NCBI RefSeq assembly: GCF_026341125.1
Contig: NZ_JAPEOR010000004.1
Location: forward strand, 1 to 64,000
Direction: 5' to 3'
Origin: Streptomyces sp. NBC_01142
GTDB lineage: Bacteria; Actinomycetota; Actinomycetes; Streptomycetales; Streptomycetaceae
DNA: 64,000 nt
Shown here: one piece after another, positions 15,399 to 23,755 of the stretch
Numbering within the stretch: the first letter of the stretch is position 1
Layout of the letters: each line of letters starts with the position of its first letter
The notes under the pieces: generated by a model
The model's database searches: none
The model's input: the letters and a program-made list of their open reading frames with translations, nothing else
What the model was told of the DNA's origin: nothing
Translations under genes and position numbers: made by a program

Positions 15399-15428
15399 CC
15401 CGGGCGCTGCGTGGTCGCTGCGCCCGGG
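15399..15428 (-). terminator. Hairpin terminator of 15445-16206
   Basis: CCCGGGCG and CGCCCGGG arms around the same CTGCGTGGTCGCTG core seen at 9499-9536. Confidence 0.65.
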
Positions 15429-15444
15429 GGGTGCGGGTTGGCGG

Positions 15445-16206
15445 TTAGTCGTTGCTGTCGTCGTCTTCGGCGGGCCACTCTTCCCACCGCCACAGGCCGC
15501 CGATCCGGTACCGGCCGTCCGCGTCCGGCTGGATGATCCGCCCGGGGCGGCCCGGTTCGGTGCGCAGCCGGGGGTCGGAGGCGATGAGCAGTGCGTCGCC
15601 CAGCCAGCGGCAGGTGAGGTGGCGGCCGGCGTGGCTCAGGGGCAGGTCGGTGGTGATCTGCTCGGCCGTGGTGCGGGTGACGCTGATGGCGTCCCAGGGG
15701 CCCCAGGTGCGAGAGACGGGCAGGGCTTCGTAGGGGCCGTGCTCGTTGTCGAGGGCGAACAGGTCGGGGAGCGGCGGGACGGAGTCCAGGGGCGGGAAGT
15801 GGGCTGCGGTGTCGGCGGGGATGATCGCGATCGGGGTGTTGCGGAAGACGATGACGCAGGCCGCATAGTTGTCGGCGGGGTCCAGGCACACGTACCGGTC
15901 CGTGGTGGCGCCGTCGGCGTGGGCGTCCTCGCACTCCTCGCACTGCGCCGGGCAGTTGCCGAAGGCGCGGGGGTGCGCGGTGAACGCCTCGGGGACGTGC
16001 TGGGTGCGGCGGATGCCGGGGCCGTCGGTGAAGAAGGCGGCGACGACGTCGCCGGTGCGTACCTGGTGTGCCCGGACCACGGTGACGTGGCGGGTGGTCA
16101 TGCCGTCGGGCAGCATCCGGTACCGGTCGGTGAGGGTGGGGGCGGGACGGTCGGTGACCACGAACTGGTCGGCGTGGTCGGGCAGGGACAGGATGCGTTC
16201 AGACAC
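15445..16206 (-). CDS. Hypothetical protein with CPAQCEEC motif (253 aa)
   Basis: GTG at 16206 with GGAAGGG about 9 nt upstream (VSERILSLPDHADQFVVTDR). Residues about 80-100 hold NCPAQCEECEDAHADG, a likely zinc knuckle. The remainder is a mixed alpha/beta protein with an acidic end (WEEWPAEDDDSND). The product may be an adaptor or regulatory protein, but no family was recognised. Single-gene unit. Confidence 0.75.
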   Translation of the reverse strand: MSERILSLPDHADQFVVTDRPAPTLTDRYRMLPDGMTTRHVTVVRAHQVRTGDVVAAFFTDGPGIRRTQHVPEAFTAHPRAFGNCPAQCEECEDAHADGATTDRYVCLDPADNYAACVIVFRNTPIAIIPADTAAHFPPLDSVPPLPDLFALDNEHGPYEALPVSRTWGPWDAISVTRTTAEQITTDLPLSHAGRHLTCRWLGDALLIASDPRLRTEPGRPGRIIQPDADGRYRIGGLWRWEEWPAEDDDSND

Positions 16207-16391
16207 GGGCAGGGCCCTTCCTTCTGGGAGCTGCGGGCGGCGGGCGGTGACGGGTGCGGCGCGCCGGGGGCGGTGGCCGGGCGGGGATGCGAGGGGGCCG
16301 GGCCGCCCCAGGGGGGTGGGGGCGGCCCGGCGGCCGGGGGCTCGACCGCACGGTGAGGGGGTGGTGCGGGAGCGTCCTTCCGGCCCCACCG

Positions 16392-16422
16392 ACACTGCCT
16401 GGGGCGGGGTCAAGCCGCGCAA
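16392..16422 (-). promoter_or_regulatory. Array promoter module for 15445-16206
   Basis: TTGCGCGGCTTGAC and CAGTGT in the standard frame. Confidence 0.55.
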
Positions 16423-16495
16423 GGCCTGGTTGAGGATGTCGGGGGCGCGAGGCGCTTGGGTCGGGGCAGCGGCGGCGGGCGGGGCGAATACGAAC

Positions 16496-16523
16496 AGGCC
16501 CACCCCGGGGGCGGGGTGGGCCT
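16496..16523 (-). terminator. Hairpin terminator with a possible microgene upstream
   Basis: AGGCCCACCCCG and CGGGGTGGGCCT arms, the same as at 12422-12449. Confidence 0.65.
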
Positions 16524-16548
16524 CGTACGCGCGGGAGGGGCGGGGTGG

Positions 16549-16605
16549 TCAGTCGCGTAGTGCGCGGGGCGGCAGCCATCGAGTGGGCGGGCGCGGGCAT
16601 GGCAA
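16549..16605 (-). CDS. Possible 18-aa microprotein, frame uncertain
   Basis: The stretch between this hairpin and the next gene lacks a normal ORF. AGGAG precedes an ATG at 16600 by 6 nt, but that frame stays open through the hairpin. The next frame, from a TTG at 16605, reads LPCPRPPTRWLPPRALRD and stops at the place expected for an array gene. Either a tiny gene with a poor start, a frameshifted one, or a remnant of a deleted gene. Confidence 0.25.
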   Translation of the reverse strand: MPCPRPPTRWLPPRALRD

Positions 16606-16770
16606 CTCCTGTGCGGGGGTGGCGGGAAGAGTGCGAGAGCGCGTCCGGCCGGGCTTTCGCCGGTGGGGCTCGACCACACCCGGCCGGTGGCGTGCGGGTC
16701 AGGGTGGTGAAGGTCGCGGCGAGGGTCGCCAGGTGGTGGTGCCGGGGGCGGGCCGTCAGGGGCCCTGCTG

Positions 16771-17202
16771 TCAGGGGGTGTGCTCGGCATCGGCCGCGTC
16801 GGGGTTGGCGCGGCATTCGGGAGCCGGGCACACGGACTGCCCGGTTGCGGGGATGGCTCCGGCGTCGCAGTTCCCGCATACCATCCAGCCGCAGCCCACG
16901 CAGTCGCCGTAGGGGACGGTGGAGTCCTCCAGGTCCTCACTGCACTCGACGCACACCAGTGGGGGCATCGGGTCGAGGCGGGTGCGGCCCAGGACGGCGA
17001 GGCGGCGCACCTGCCGGTAGGTGAGCGGTGCGGAGGCGGTTAGGGGACGCAGCAGCGGTAGGTCGGCCTCGTTCATCGCGCGCACGGTGCAGCCAGCGTT
17101 CTCGATCCTGAGGGCACGGTCGTAGTCGTACGGCTCGATACGCCGCAGGACGGGGCCCTGGCTGGTGTCGGTGATGATGGCGAGGAAACGGGGGTCGGGC
17201 AT
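16771..17202 (-). CDS. Protein with C-terminal double zinc ribbon (143 aa)
   Basis: ATG at 17202 (MPDPRFLAIITDTSQGPVLR). The first 90 residues are an ordinary soluble domain. Residues about 92-135 carry LVCVECSEDL, YGDCVGCGWMVCGNCDAG and VCPAPECR, four Cys pairs that should bind two zinc ions. The fold is probably a nucleic-acid- or protein-binding ribbon. No specific family recognised. Confidence 0.78.
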   Translation of the reverse strand: MPDPRFLAIITDTSQGPVLRRIEPYDYDRALRIENAGCTVRAMNEADLPLLRPLTASAPLTYRQVRRLAVLGRTRLDPMPPLVCVECSEDLEDSTVPYGDCVGCGWMVCGNCDAGAIPATGQSVCPAPECRANPDAADAEHTP

Positions 17203-17248
17203 GGCGGGGTTCCGATCGTCAGCGGGGTGGGGTTAGCGGTGCAGGACG

Positions 17249-17279
17249 AGCGTGGCCCGACAGCGGGCTACCCCTGCAA
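17249..17279 (-). promoter_or_regulatory. Array promoter module for 16771-17202
   Basis: TTGCAGGGGTAGCC and CACGCT in the standard frame. Confidence 0.55.
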
Positions 17280-17283
17280 CGAG

Positions 17284-17318
17284 GCCCGCCCCGCCCCCGG
17301 GAGGGGGGCGGGGCGGGC
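17284..17318 (-). terminator. Hairpin terminator of 17326-18576
   Basis: Perfect 15-nt GC arms (GCCCGCCCCGCCCCC), starting 8 nt past the stop. Confidence 0.75.
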
Positions 17319-17325
17319 GGTGGCG

Positions 17326-18576
17326 TCAGCTGGCGGGCGCAGCGCTGGGGTAAGGGATGAGAGCGTCCGGGGCCGGGGTGTTCTTGTTCCAGGGGCGGCT
17401 GTGGGTCTGCCAGAGGTTCTCTTCGGGGTTCCATCGCTGGACGCAGACGTTGCTTACGCCGTTGGCGGAGTCGTTGTAGTGGAAGAGGGAGCGGAAGGTG
17501 ACGCCTTGGTCGTTGGCGGCGTTGTCCCGGGCGCGGCGGGCCACTTCGTATGCCTCCTCCTCGGTGAGGTACGGGGCGTGCATGCGGAGGCCGGGGCCCG
17601 TCAGTTCGATCCGCCAGGGGGCGTGGCGGAGGGCGTTGCCGGGGGTCGAGGCGAGGATGTCGGCGACGGTCTGCGTGGTGGTGCAGGTGGCGATCCATTG
17701 CCGGGCCTGCTCCTGGAGCCAGGGCAGCAGGGGGCCGGTGGCCTGCTCACGCGGGTGGAGGAGGAACGTGGAGTCGTCCAGGGTGGCGAGGCGGGGATTG
17801 TCGGGACTGGTGATGTAGACGCAATTCCCGCCGAGCCACAGGAAGTTGAAGCGGGTGCCGTCGGCGGTGGTGTCCTGGTACGTCCACGGTGCCCAGTCGG
17901 TGACCGGCCGCGTGGCGATACCGGCGTTGCGCCACTGCTCGGGGCCCTGCGGTGCGTCCCACACCTCACGTGCCGTGGTGGCGAACCAGGTGGTCCAGGC
18001 GCCCCACGTGCTGTCGGCCTTCACCTGGGTGGGCAGGTGGCAGATCGTCCAGGCGATGACCGAGCCATCCGCGTGGTCGCCGTAGCGGGCCGGGTCCGGT
18101 ACCTGCTGGGGTGCGTGAATGCCCAGGTGTTCCAGTACCCCGGTGCACCAGCCTTGGGTGCGGCGGCTCAGATATTCGGTGGTGACGGCTTCGGGGGTAC
18201 GGCCGTCCGCAGCGAGGTCGATGATCGGCTGCCAGTCCTTGCTGTCGGCGGGGACAGGCTGGCAGTTCTCGGTAAGGGCTGCCTCGATGACCGGGCCGCC
18301 CCGGTAGCGGACCTGTACCCGTCCGCTGAACTTGTGGGTCGTCCACGGGTGTTCGGCGAAGTTCTGGCCGGTGGTGATCTCCCGGCCTTCCCACCAGGCA
18401 TCGCATACGTCGCGCAATGCGCTGAGGGTGAAGGGCAGCTCGCCGACGCTGATCCGGTCGGGGTAGACACCCCAGTGCGGGACGGTGTTCCCGGCGCGGA
18501 TCTTGATCCCGGTGTCGCTGTTCCAGGTGAAGGTGAGATCGGCACGGTCATGGTGGTACGTCAGGGTGGCAGACAC
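17326..18576 (-). CDS. Large hypothetical protein (416 aa)
   Basis: GTG at 18576 with AAGGAACC upstream (VSATLTYHHDRADLTFTWNS). One of the largest array genes. The N-terminal 120 residues are beta-rich and Trp-rich, the middle has helices with WGAWTTWFATTAREVWDAPQ, and the last 90 residues (LTEEEAYEVARRARDNA then VCVQRWNPEENLWQTHSRPW) look like a separate small domain. No signal peptide, membrane segment or known catalytic motif. Function unknown. Confidence 0.78.
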   Translation of the reverse strand: MSATLTYHHDRADLTFTWNSDTGIKIRAGNTVPHWGVYPDRISVGELPFTLSALRDVCDAWWEGREITTGQNFAEHPWTTHKFSGRVQVRYRGGPVIEAALTENCQPVPADSKDWQPIIDLAADGRTPEAVTTEYLSRRTQGWCTGVLEHLGIHAPQQVPDPARYGDHADGSVIAWTICHLPTQVKADSTWGAWTTWFATTAREVWDAPQGPEQWRNAGIATRPVTDWAPWTYQDTTADGTRFNFLWLGGNCVYITSPDNPRLATLDDSTFLLHPREQATGPLLPWLQEQARQWIATCTTTQTVADILASTPGNALRHAPWRIELTGPGLRMHAPYLTEEEAYEVARRARDNAANDQGVTFRSLFHYNDSANGVSNVCVQRWNPEENLWQTHSRPWNKNTPAPDALIPYPSAAPAS

Positions 18577-18666
18577 GGCAGGTTCCTTACGGCCGGTGGA
18601 CATGGGTGGCGGGCGGGCTCCGGGAGAGGCGGGTCGGTGGTCACCGCACCCCGGGCCGGTGGCCGC

Positions 18667-18697
18667 ACCATGGCCCGGGGTGCGGCAAGGCACGCAA
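18667..18697 (-). promoter_or_regulatory. Array promoter module for 17326-18576
   Basis: TTGCGTGCCTTGCC and CATGGT, exact frame. Confidence 0.65.
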
Positions 18698-18897
18698 GCG
18701 GGAGTCGGCACCGCACACGCCGCACCCCCGACCCCCACAGGTCACGGGGGCCGGGGGTGCGGGGGTGCGGGGCGGACGTGGGGCGGACGTGGGGCGGACG
18801 TGGGGCGGCCCCTCGCGTTGGACGCGGATCGCGGGGGCCGGGGGGAACGCAGCTGCGGGAGCTGGGGCGCGCGGGGCCGGGCGAGGGAGCGCGAAGC

Positions 18898-18923
18898 GGC
18901 CCGTCCCCTGATAGGGACGGGCC
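18898..18923 (-). terminator. Hairpin terminator of 19003-19404
   Basis: GGCCCGTCCC and GGGACGGGCC with a 6-nt loop. Confidence 0.65.
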
Positions 18924-19002
18924 GTTGGTGGTGCCGGGAGGGGTTGTTCAGCGCCGCCAGTCAACCGCGGACGAGGTGGGGCCGGAAGCGGGGTGAGCAG
19001 GG

Positions 19003-19404
19003 TCAGCGCTCGCGGACCTGCATGGTTTCCGTGGTGGTCAGGAGGTAGGCGGGCAGCGTCGGCCGGTTCTCGACCATCGCCCGGTACATGCGGTGGACGC
19101 CATCGATCAGCAGGACTGCCTCATTGCCGTCGAACTCCATCGTGGCAATGATCACTGGTGTGTCGAGGTCGGTCTGCATCGCGTGCTCGACGTTGAAATG
19201 TGACTGGTCCGGACCGAAGACCGGGCACCACAGCGCGCCCTGATAGTCCGGGCCGAGCTGGTTCAGGTGGTAGGCGGCTGCCCAGGCGGCGACGGAGGTC
19301 GACACGGGGTCGTGGTGTGGCTGCTCCACGATGGTCAGGGCCCTGTCGATGTTGAACACCCAGGCTCCGTAGTGGAATGTCTGGACGTGGGAGGAAGTGG
19401 TCAC
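19003..19404 (-). CDS. ParB/Srx-fold-like protein (133 aa)
   Basis: GTG at 19404 with GGAGA upstream (VTTSSHVQTFHYGAWVFNID). The segment VLLIDGVHRMYRAMVENRPT followed by LPAYLLTTTET resembles the G-x-HR-x-R signature of the ParB/sulfiredoxin-like fold, where the Arg contacts nucleotide or DNA. It is too short for a partition ParB (no helix-turn-helix), so it may be a stand-alone nuclease-like or binding protein. Family assignment by eye only. It is the last array gene before the caspase island. Confidence 0.65.
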   Translation of the reverse strand: MTTSSHVQTFHYGAWVFNIDRALTIVEQPHHDPVSTSVAAWAAAYHLNQLGPDYQGALWCPVFGPDQSHFNVEHAMQTDLDTPVIIATMEFDGNEAVLLIDGVHRMYRAMVENRPTLPAYLLTTTETMQVRER

Positions 19405-19492
19405 GCGCGGTCTCCTCGACTCGGCTGAACGACTGGGCGGCGCGGCAGGGGGCGGCTGGTCACCGCACCTGCCGGGGCCGGTAGGTGGCCGC

Positions 19493-19523
19493 ACTGTGGC
19501 CCGGTGGCCGGCAAGCGACGCAA
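19493..19523 (-). promoter_or_regulatory. Array promoter module for 19003-19404
   Basis: TTGCGTCGCTTGCC and CACAGT, exact frame. Confidence 0.65.
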
Positions 19524-19566
19524 AGACCAGTTCCGGACGGGTGGCGGGGCGCGGCGGGCATGGCGC

Positions 19567-19603
19567 GGCCCCCGCCTCCCGCGCGGGAGGCGGGATCGGG
19601 GGC
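19567..19603 (-). terminator. Orphan array hairpin at the left edge of the caspase island
   Basis: A CCCCCGCCTCCCGC stem with its complement. On the minus strand it should follow an array gene, but the next sequence to the right is the plus-strand caspase operon. It marks where the island joined or replaced an array unit. Confidence 0.55.
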
Positions 19604-19728
19604 CGGGGATGTACAGCGGGCATGCTGATCGCCCGCACCGCCCCGGAGCGCGGCCAGGCGTCGCCTCGCCGGGTGCCTCCTCATGATCCGCGTTACGGTC
19701 GGAAGAGGGGTGCGCGAATGGAGAAGGC

Positions 19729-21360
19729 ATGGAGCTGGAGCGTGCTGTCATCCTGATCGGGGTGCACAGATCTGGGGATTTGGTCGAACTCCAGGCTGTG
19801 GATCTTGGTATCACTGCCATGCGGAACTGGGCGAGCAGCCAGAACATCCCCGATGACCTCGTCGAGACTCTTTCTGATAACGACGGCGGAGTCGTGCGGG
19901 CGACGGCTGTCTACGACGCCGTGCAATCGTTTGTGGACCGGCGGTCCCTTGGGCAACTTATTGTGTACTTCTGCGGACACGGAGTGAACAACCATTACAG
20001 TGAGTACTGGCTGCTCTCGGAGGCTCCCGACAATCCGAACGAGGCAGTCAACGTAGCGGTCAGCGCAGCTCTTGCTGAGCGGTGCCGGGTGCCGCACGTG
20101 GTGCTGATCTCAGACGCGTGCCGCACGGCGCCGACGAGCATCAGGGCCAACAACGTCACGGGATCTTCGATCTTTCCGAACCGCCCAGTCAGCGGGCTAG
20201 CTGCCAGTGTGGACGAGTTCTACGCCTGCAGACTCGGCGAAGCTGCCCACGAGATCGATGATCCCGAGAAGTCGAGCAGTTCTTACCGCGCTCTTTACAC
20301 GGAGGTTCTCGCCGAGGCGCTGGACGGCGACTACTCTGAGCTGCTTGAACGTGTCGAGAACCGCGACACGGAGTTCCACGTTGTGCGCCCTTACCCGCTG
20401 AAGAAGTCTCTCCCGAGGCTCGTGAGCAAGCGCATTCTCGATCTGAAGGCGCCCATGACCGAACAGGTACCAGAAGGCAAGGTCACCTCTGACCAGCAAG
20501 TTGCGTGGCTGTCGAGGATCTCGGCACCGCGCAAGTTGGGCGCGCCAAGCGAGTATGACGCCACCCAAACGACGACCACCACGCCGCCAACCGATCCAGC
20601 GCTCGATGACGCCACTGACGCTGCCGGCCGCCTCGCGCACCCATCCGATCCCGGCGACATCTATTCACCCGCCGCTGTGCACGTGCAGGGTACGACTGTC
20701 AAGGCGGTGGACGCCGGCGAGGCAGAGACTAAGCAGGCGGCGGAGGGGCTCGTGGAGGTACGGCTCGACGACGGCCGCCCCGATTGCAACGTTCTGCTGC
20801 ATCTCTCGTCCGGCCACTGCGCCATCGTGCCCGCGCTGCTCGGCCGCGTGGCCACGATGACCGTCGAGGGCAACCAGCTGGTCGACGTGTCGTACGCTCC
20901 TCTGACCGAGGGCACTAGGGGCCGTAGGCAGCCGCTTGACGAGAGTTACGTCAGACACCGAGCGTGGATCGCTGCGGCTTCACGCTTTGGCATCAGGTGG
21001 TGGGAAGACTCTTCCCCCGATGACTTGGTCCAGTCGTTCCAGAAGTACGGCCGGGACGACCCGTCACTGGCGGTGTACCTCGCTTACGCCTTGGTAGGCC
21101 TTGGGCGCCGAGACCTCGTCGGTGGGATGCTCGCGGAAGACGACCAGGTGGGCAGCAGAATACTCTTCGACGTCATGCTTCTCTCAGAGGACTGGGGTCT
21201 TCCGGTGGTTCCATTCATGCCGCTACTTTCGCGGGGGTGGGCGTTGCTCGGCTCTCTGACGTCGGGTGAGATGCCGGACGTGCCGACTCCGCTGGCCTCC
21301 CATTGGACGCTCTTTGCAGAAGCCGATATTTCTCGGTTGCGTGCGGTGCTTCTCCACTAG
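19729..21360 (+). CDS. Caspase-like (peptidase C14-type) protease with C-terminal extension (543 aa)
   Basis: ATG at 19729 with GGAGAAGG just upstream. Residues about 5-220 form a caspase-type domain. MELERAVILIGVHRSGDL is the first strand, LIVYFCGHGVNN holds the catalytic His (His84), and HVVLISDACRTAP holds the catalytic Cys (Cys131) after an Asp, as in bacterial caspases and metacaspases. Residues about 265-330 are a low-complexity Thr/Pro linker. Residues 330-543 form an unrecognised domain, first beta-rich (LVEVRLDDGRPDCNVLLHLS), then helical. No transmembrane segment. The gene opposes the array, uses more A/T at third positions than its neighbours, and ends 14 nt before the hydrolase at 21375. 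Bacterial caspases commonly act as triggered proteases in anti-phage or cell-death systems; the trigger here is unknown. A TACGGT at 19694 may be its -10. Confidence 0.85.
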   Translation: MELERAVILIGVHRSGDLVELQAVDLGITAMRNWASSQNIPDDLVETLSDNDGGVVRATAVYDAVQSFVDRRSLGQLIVYFCGHGVNNHYSEYWLLSEAPDNPNEAVNVAVSAALAERCRVPHVVLISDACRTAPTSIRANNVTGSSIFPNRPVSGLAASVDEFYACRLGEAAHEIDDPEKSSSSYRALYTEVLAEALDGDYSELLERVENRDTEFHVVRPYPLKKSLPRLVSKRILDLKAPMTEQVPEGKVTSDQQVAWLSRISAPRKLGAPSEYDATQTTTTTPPTDPALDDATDAAGRLAHPSDPGDIYSPAAVHVQGTTVKAVDAGEAETKQAAEGLVEVRLDDGRPDCNVLLHLSSGHCAIVPALLGRVATMTVEGNQLVDVSYAPLTEGTRGRRQPLDESYVRHRAWIAAASRFGIRWWEDSSPDDLVQSFQKYGRDDPSLAVYLAYALVGLGRRDLVGGMLAEDDQVGSRILFDVMLLSEDWGLPVVPFMPLLSRGWALLGSLTSGEMPDVPTPLASHWTLFAEADISRLRAVLLH

Positions 21361-21374
21361 TCGGAGGTGGTGTG

Positions 21375-22268
21375 ATGCGCGAGCTTATCCTCCTTCACGG
21401 ACGTTCTCAGCAGTTCAAAGACGCCGCCGACTTGAAGGAAGAGTGGGTTCAAGCGTTGCGCAAAGGACTAGCCAACGCGGACGTCACACTGGATGTGCCG
21501 GACAAGCAAATCCGCTTCCCCTACTACGGCGATACTCTGCACCGGTTGGCGAAGGACATGCCCGGTGCCACGCCTGATGTGATCATCAAAGGCTACGGGG
21601 AGCCGAGCGCAGGTGAGCAGGAATTTCTCGCTGCTGTCGTGGCAGAGGCTGTGAAGACGCATGGCATATCTGAAGCGGACATCCGCGCCGCTGCAGACCC
21701 CTCCGTCACCATAGAAAAAGGTGTGCAGAACTGGCCCTGGGTGAAGGCCGCCTTGCGTGCCATCGACAAGGTGCCGGGTCTCGCAGGTGCCACCCTCGCA
21801 CTGGTTACTAGCGATGTGTACAGCTACATGCGCAAGTCAGGCATCCAGATGGCTATCGAAGAGGGGGTACGGCCGGCTTTTACATCGGGCGAGGAATGCG
21901 TCGTCGTTGCCCACTCATTGGGCACTGTGATCGCCTACAACATGCTCAAACGCGATGCGAAACAGCAGAACTGGAAGGTTCCGACCCTTGTCACTCTAGG
22001 GTCACCACTTGCGGTTGGCGCGATCGTCAGCCACCTACGGCCCATCGACCGGCCATACGGTATCGATGACTGGTTCAACGCCTTCGATCCGCAAGACGTT
22101 GTGGCGCTCCATCCGCTAGATCACGACCACTTTCCGGTTGATCCAGGCGTCGAAAATTTCAGCGGAATGCGCAACGACACTCCCAATCGACATGGAATTA
22201 CTGGCTACCTAGAGCACCCCAAAGTGGCCCGCCGCATCCGTGACGCCTTGCTCGACAGCACTGTCTAG
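21375..22268 (+). CDS. Serine alpha/beta hydrolase paired with the caspase (297 aa)
   Basis: ATG at 21375, 14 nt after the caspase stop, with GGAGG 7 nt upstream, so clearly co-transcribed. The fold starts with MRELILLHGRSQQF (oxyanion HG). VVVAHSLGTVIAYNML carries the nucleophile Ser181. Asp238 or Asp241 (FDPQDVVAL) and His273 (NRHGITGYLEHP) are the likely rest of the triad. The HSLG elbow and HGITGY resemble PGAP1/lipase-like esterases. No signal peptide or membrane helix, so a cytoplasmic enzyme; the substrate could be a lipid or another ester. It could be a zymogen cut by the caspase, or an effector or co-factor; no evidence separates these. Base use is foreign-looking, like the caspase gene. 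Confidence 0.83.
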   Translation: MRELILLHGRSQQFKDAADLKEEWVQALRKGLANADVTLDVPDKQIRFPYYGDTLHRLAKDMPGATPDVIIKGYGEPSAGEQEFLAAVVAEAVKTHGISEADIRAAADPSVTIEKGVQNWPWVKAALRAIDKVPGLAGATLALVTSDVYSYMRKSGIQMAIEEGVRPAFTSGEECVVVAHSLGTVIAYNMLKRDAKQQNWKVPTLVTLGSPLAVGAIVSHLRPIDRPYGIDDWFNAFDPQDVVALHPLDHDHFPVDPGVENFSGMRNDTPNRHGITGYLEHPKVARRIRDALLDSTV

Positions 22269-22315
22269 CTCGTTCGCCGGGGGGCCGTGCCAGGGTGAGC
22301 GTGCGTCAATGACGG

Positions 22316-23450
22316 TCAGACGGATGGTGCCCATCGGTCCACAAGATGGTCGTAGACCGCCACGGCGGCCGCCGCGTGTTCCCGCTTCAACCTGGCGTCG
22401 TCCCGGCGCCGGATGTAGCGCATCGTCGTCGCGATGCTGGAGTGATCGGCGTACCGACGGATGTCATCAGGCTTGGTGCCGGCGTCGTACATGTGCGTCA
22501 GCTTCGAGCCGCGCAGCACGTGCGGGGTGAGCTCCCGGCCCGGGAATACTCCGGCCAAGCGGCCAAGCCGATTGAGCAGGCGGTCGACGGCGAACCGGTC
22601 CATGGGCCGCCCGTCGTCGTCGAGGAACAGCGGTCCGGAAGTGCGCCCGTCGAAGGCGACGTCGGCCAGCTCGCACAGCCGCGGTGGCAGAGTGAAATCC
22701 CGACCCTTGCCGCCCTTGCGTCTCAGGTCGAGCTTGCATTCGCCGCCCACGCTCTTGATGTCGTTGATGGTGGCGTTGCAGCACTCCGAGACCCGCCCGG
22801 CGAGCGTGTAGATCAGCACGGGCACGAGGGCCTGGCGCGCCGTGGTGCACGCGTCCACCACCCGCTGGAACTCCGGAACTTCGAGGATCGGCGTCATCGA
22901 CGTCTCGTCGTGCGGGTCGATGCGCGGCCGATCGTACTTCGTGATCGGATTGATCAGCTCAAGACGGGTCTTGAACCTCGTGAACTCGATCAGCGAAGTC
23001 AGGGACGACGCCAGCCGGTTCACCCTACGGGGGCCCAGGCCGACGTCGTCAGTCCACTGCCGCCACGCTGGAATCACGTCCGAGGTGATGGAGCCCAGGT
23101 ACCAGGGCTCTGTCCCGCACAGCTCTCTGCCCACCCGGGCCCCGGGCGGCCGGGCATGTCGGAGGAGACGCCGGGCCGGATCGCGCGTACGGGGTTGCCC
23201 GGCACGATGCCCTCACGCACGGCGTGCTCGTAGAACGAGAACAGCGCGGAGCGGCGCCGGGCGCGCGAGCGGGGGGCACCGTCCTTCCACTGGTTCAGCC
23301 ACGCATCGACGTGCATCGGGGTCGCCTCCCATATGAGGTCGCCGATGAACTGGATCCATCCCAGGGGCGGGGGCTTCTCGTCGAACGGCTCACCGGCCCG
23401 GGCGGCTTCATCCCGCCGGGCCTTCCACGGGCGATCAGCGGAACACGTTG
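22316..23450 (-). pseudogene. Tyrosine recombinase, frameshifted near 23140
   Basis: The C-terminal catalytic domain (GTG 23134 to 22316, 272 residues) is complete: AGRVSECC (Arg114), LRRKGGK (Lys140), HVLRG (His205, Arg208), ADHSSIATTMRYI (His231, nucleophile Tyr240). The N-terminal SAM-like domain lies in the next frame upstream (GWIQFIGDLIWEATPMHVDA, then FYEHAVREGIVPGNPVRAIR), beginning near 23450. The frames meet in a GGGGCCCGGGTGGGC run, where an indel or read error is easy. If real, only the catalytic half would be made and integration activity would probably be lost. It converges on the caspase operon and is a plausible mover of the island. Confidence 0.8.
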
Positions 23451-23620
23451 GGGCGGTGCGACAGTCCCGTCAGCCACGCCGCTGGCGGGGTCCCGCCCAG
23501 GGCGCGGGCCCTTGGCCCATACTCCGCGCGGGCCTTGAGGACGGCGGGGGCGTTGCGTACGGCTTGCCGGGCCATGTCACGGACCATGTAGATACCGAGG
23601 ACGTCAGCGACCCGGCGCAC
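23435..23620 (-). CDS. Small helical protein overlapping the recombinase start (61 aa)
   Basis: GTG at 23620, stop at 23435. The protein reads VRRVADVLGIYMVRDMARQA and then NAPAVLKARAEYGPRARALG. An internal ATG gives a shorter form starting MVRDMARQ. Its end overlaps the likely start of the recombinase, suggesting coupled translation. No strong ribosome site is visible. Function unknown. Confidence 0.5.
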   Translation of the reverse strand: MRRVADVLGIYMVRDMARQAVRNAPAVLKARAEYGPRARALGGTPPAAWLTGLSHRPNVFR

Positions 23621-23650
23621 GGGCGGGCCGGGCGGTGTCGGGCACGCAGA

Positions 23651-23676
23651 CGGCCCGCCCCAGCAGGGGCGGGCCG
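23651..23676 (-). terminator. Hairpin terminator of 23756-24076
   Basis: CGGCCCGCCCC and its complement with a 4-nt loop; lies 80 nt past the stop and marks the right edge of the caspase island. Confidence 0.6.
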
Positions 23677-23755
23677 TTGATGGTGAGGGTGCGAGCGGTT
23701 GGGCAGGGCGGTTCCCGGATCTCGCAGAAAGCCCCGCACCGTCTTGAGTGGACCG

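Noticed and set aside
19003..19404. Plasmid partition ParB
   Set aside because: Only a short HR motif is present; there is no helix-turn-helix, no ParA neighbour and no parS-like cluster.
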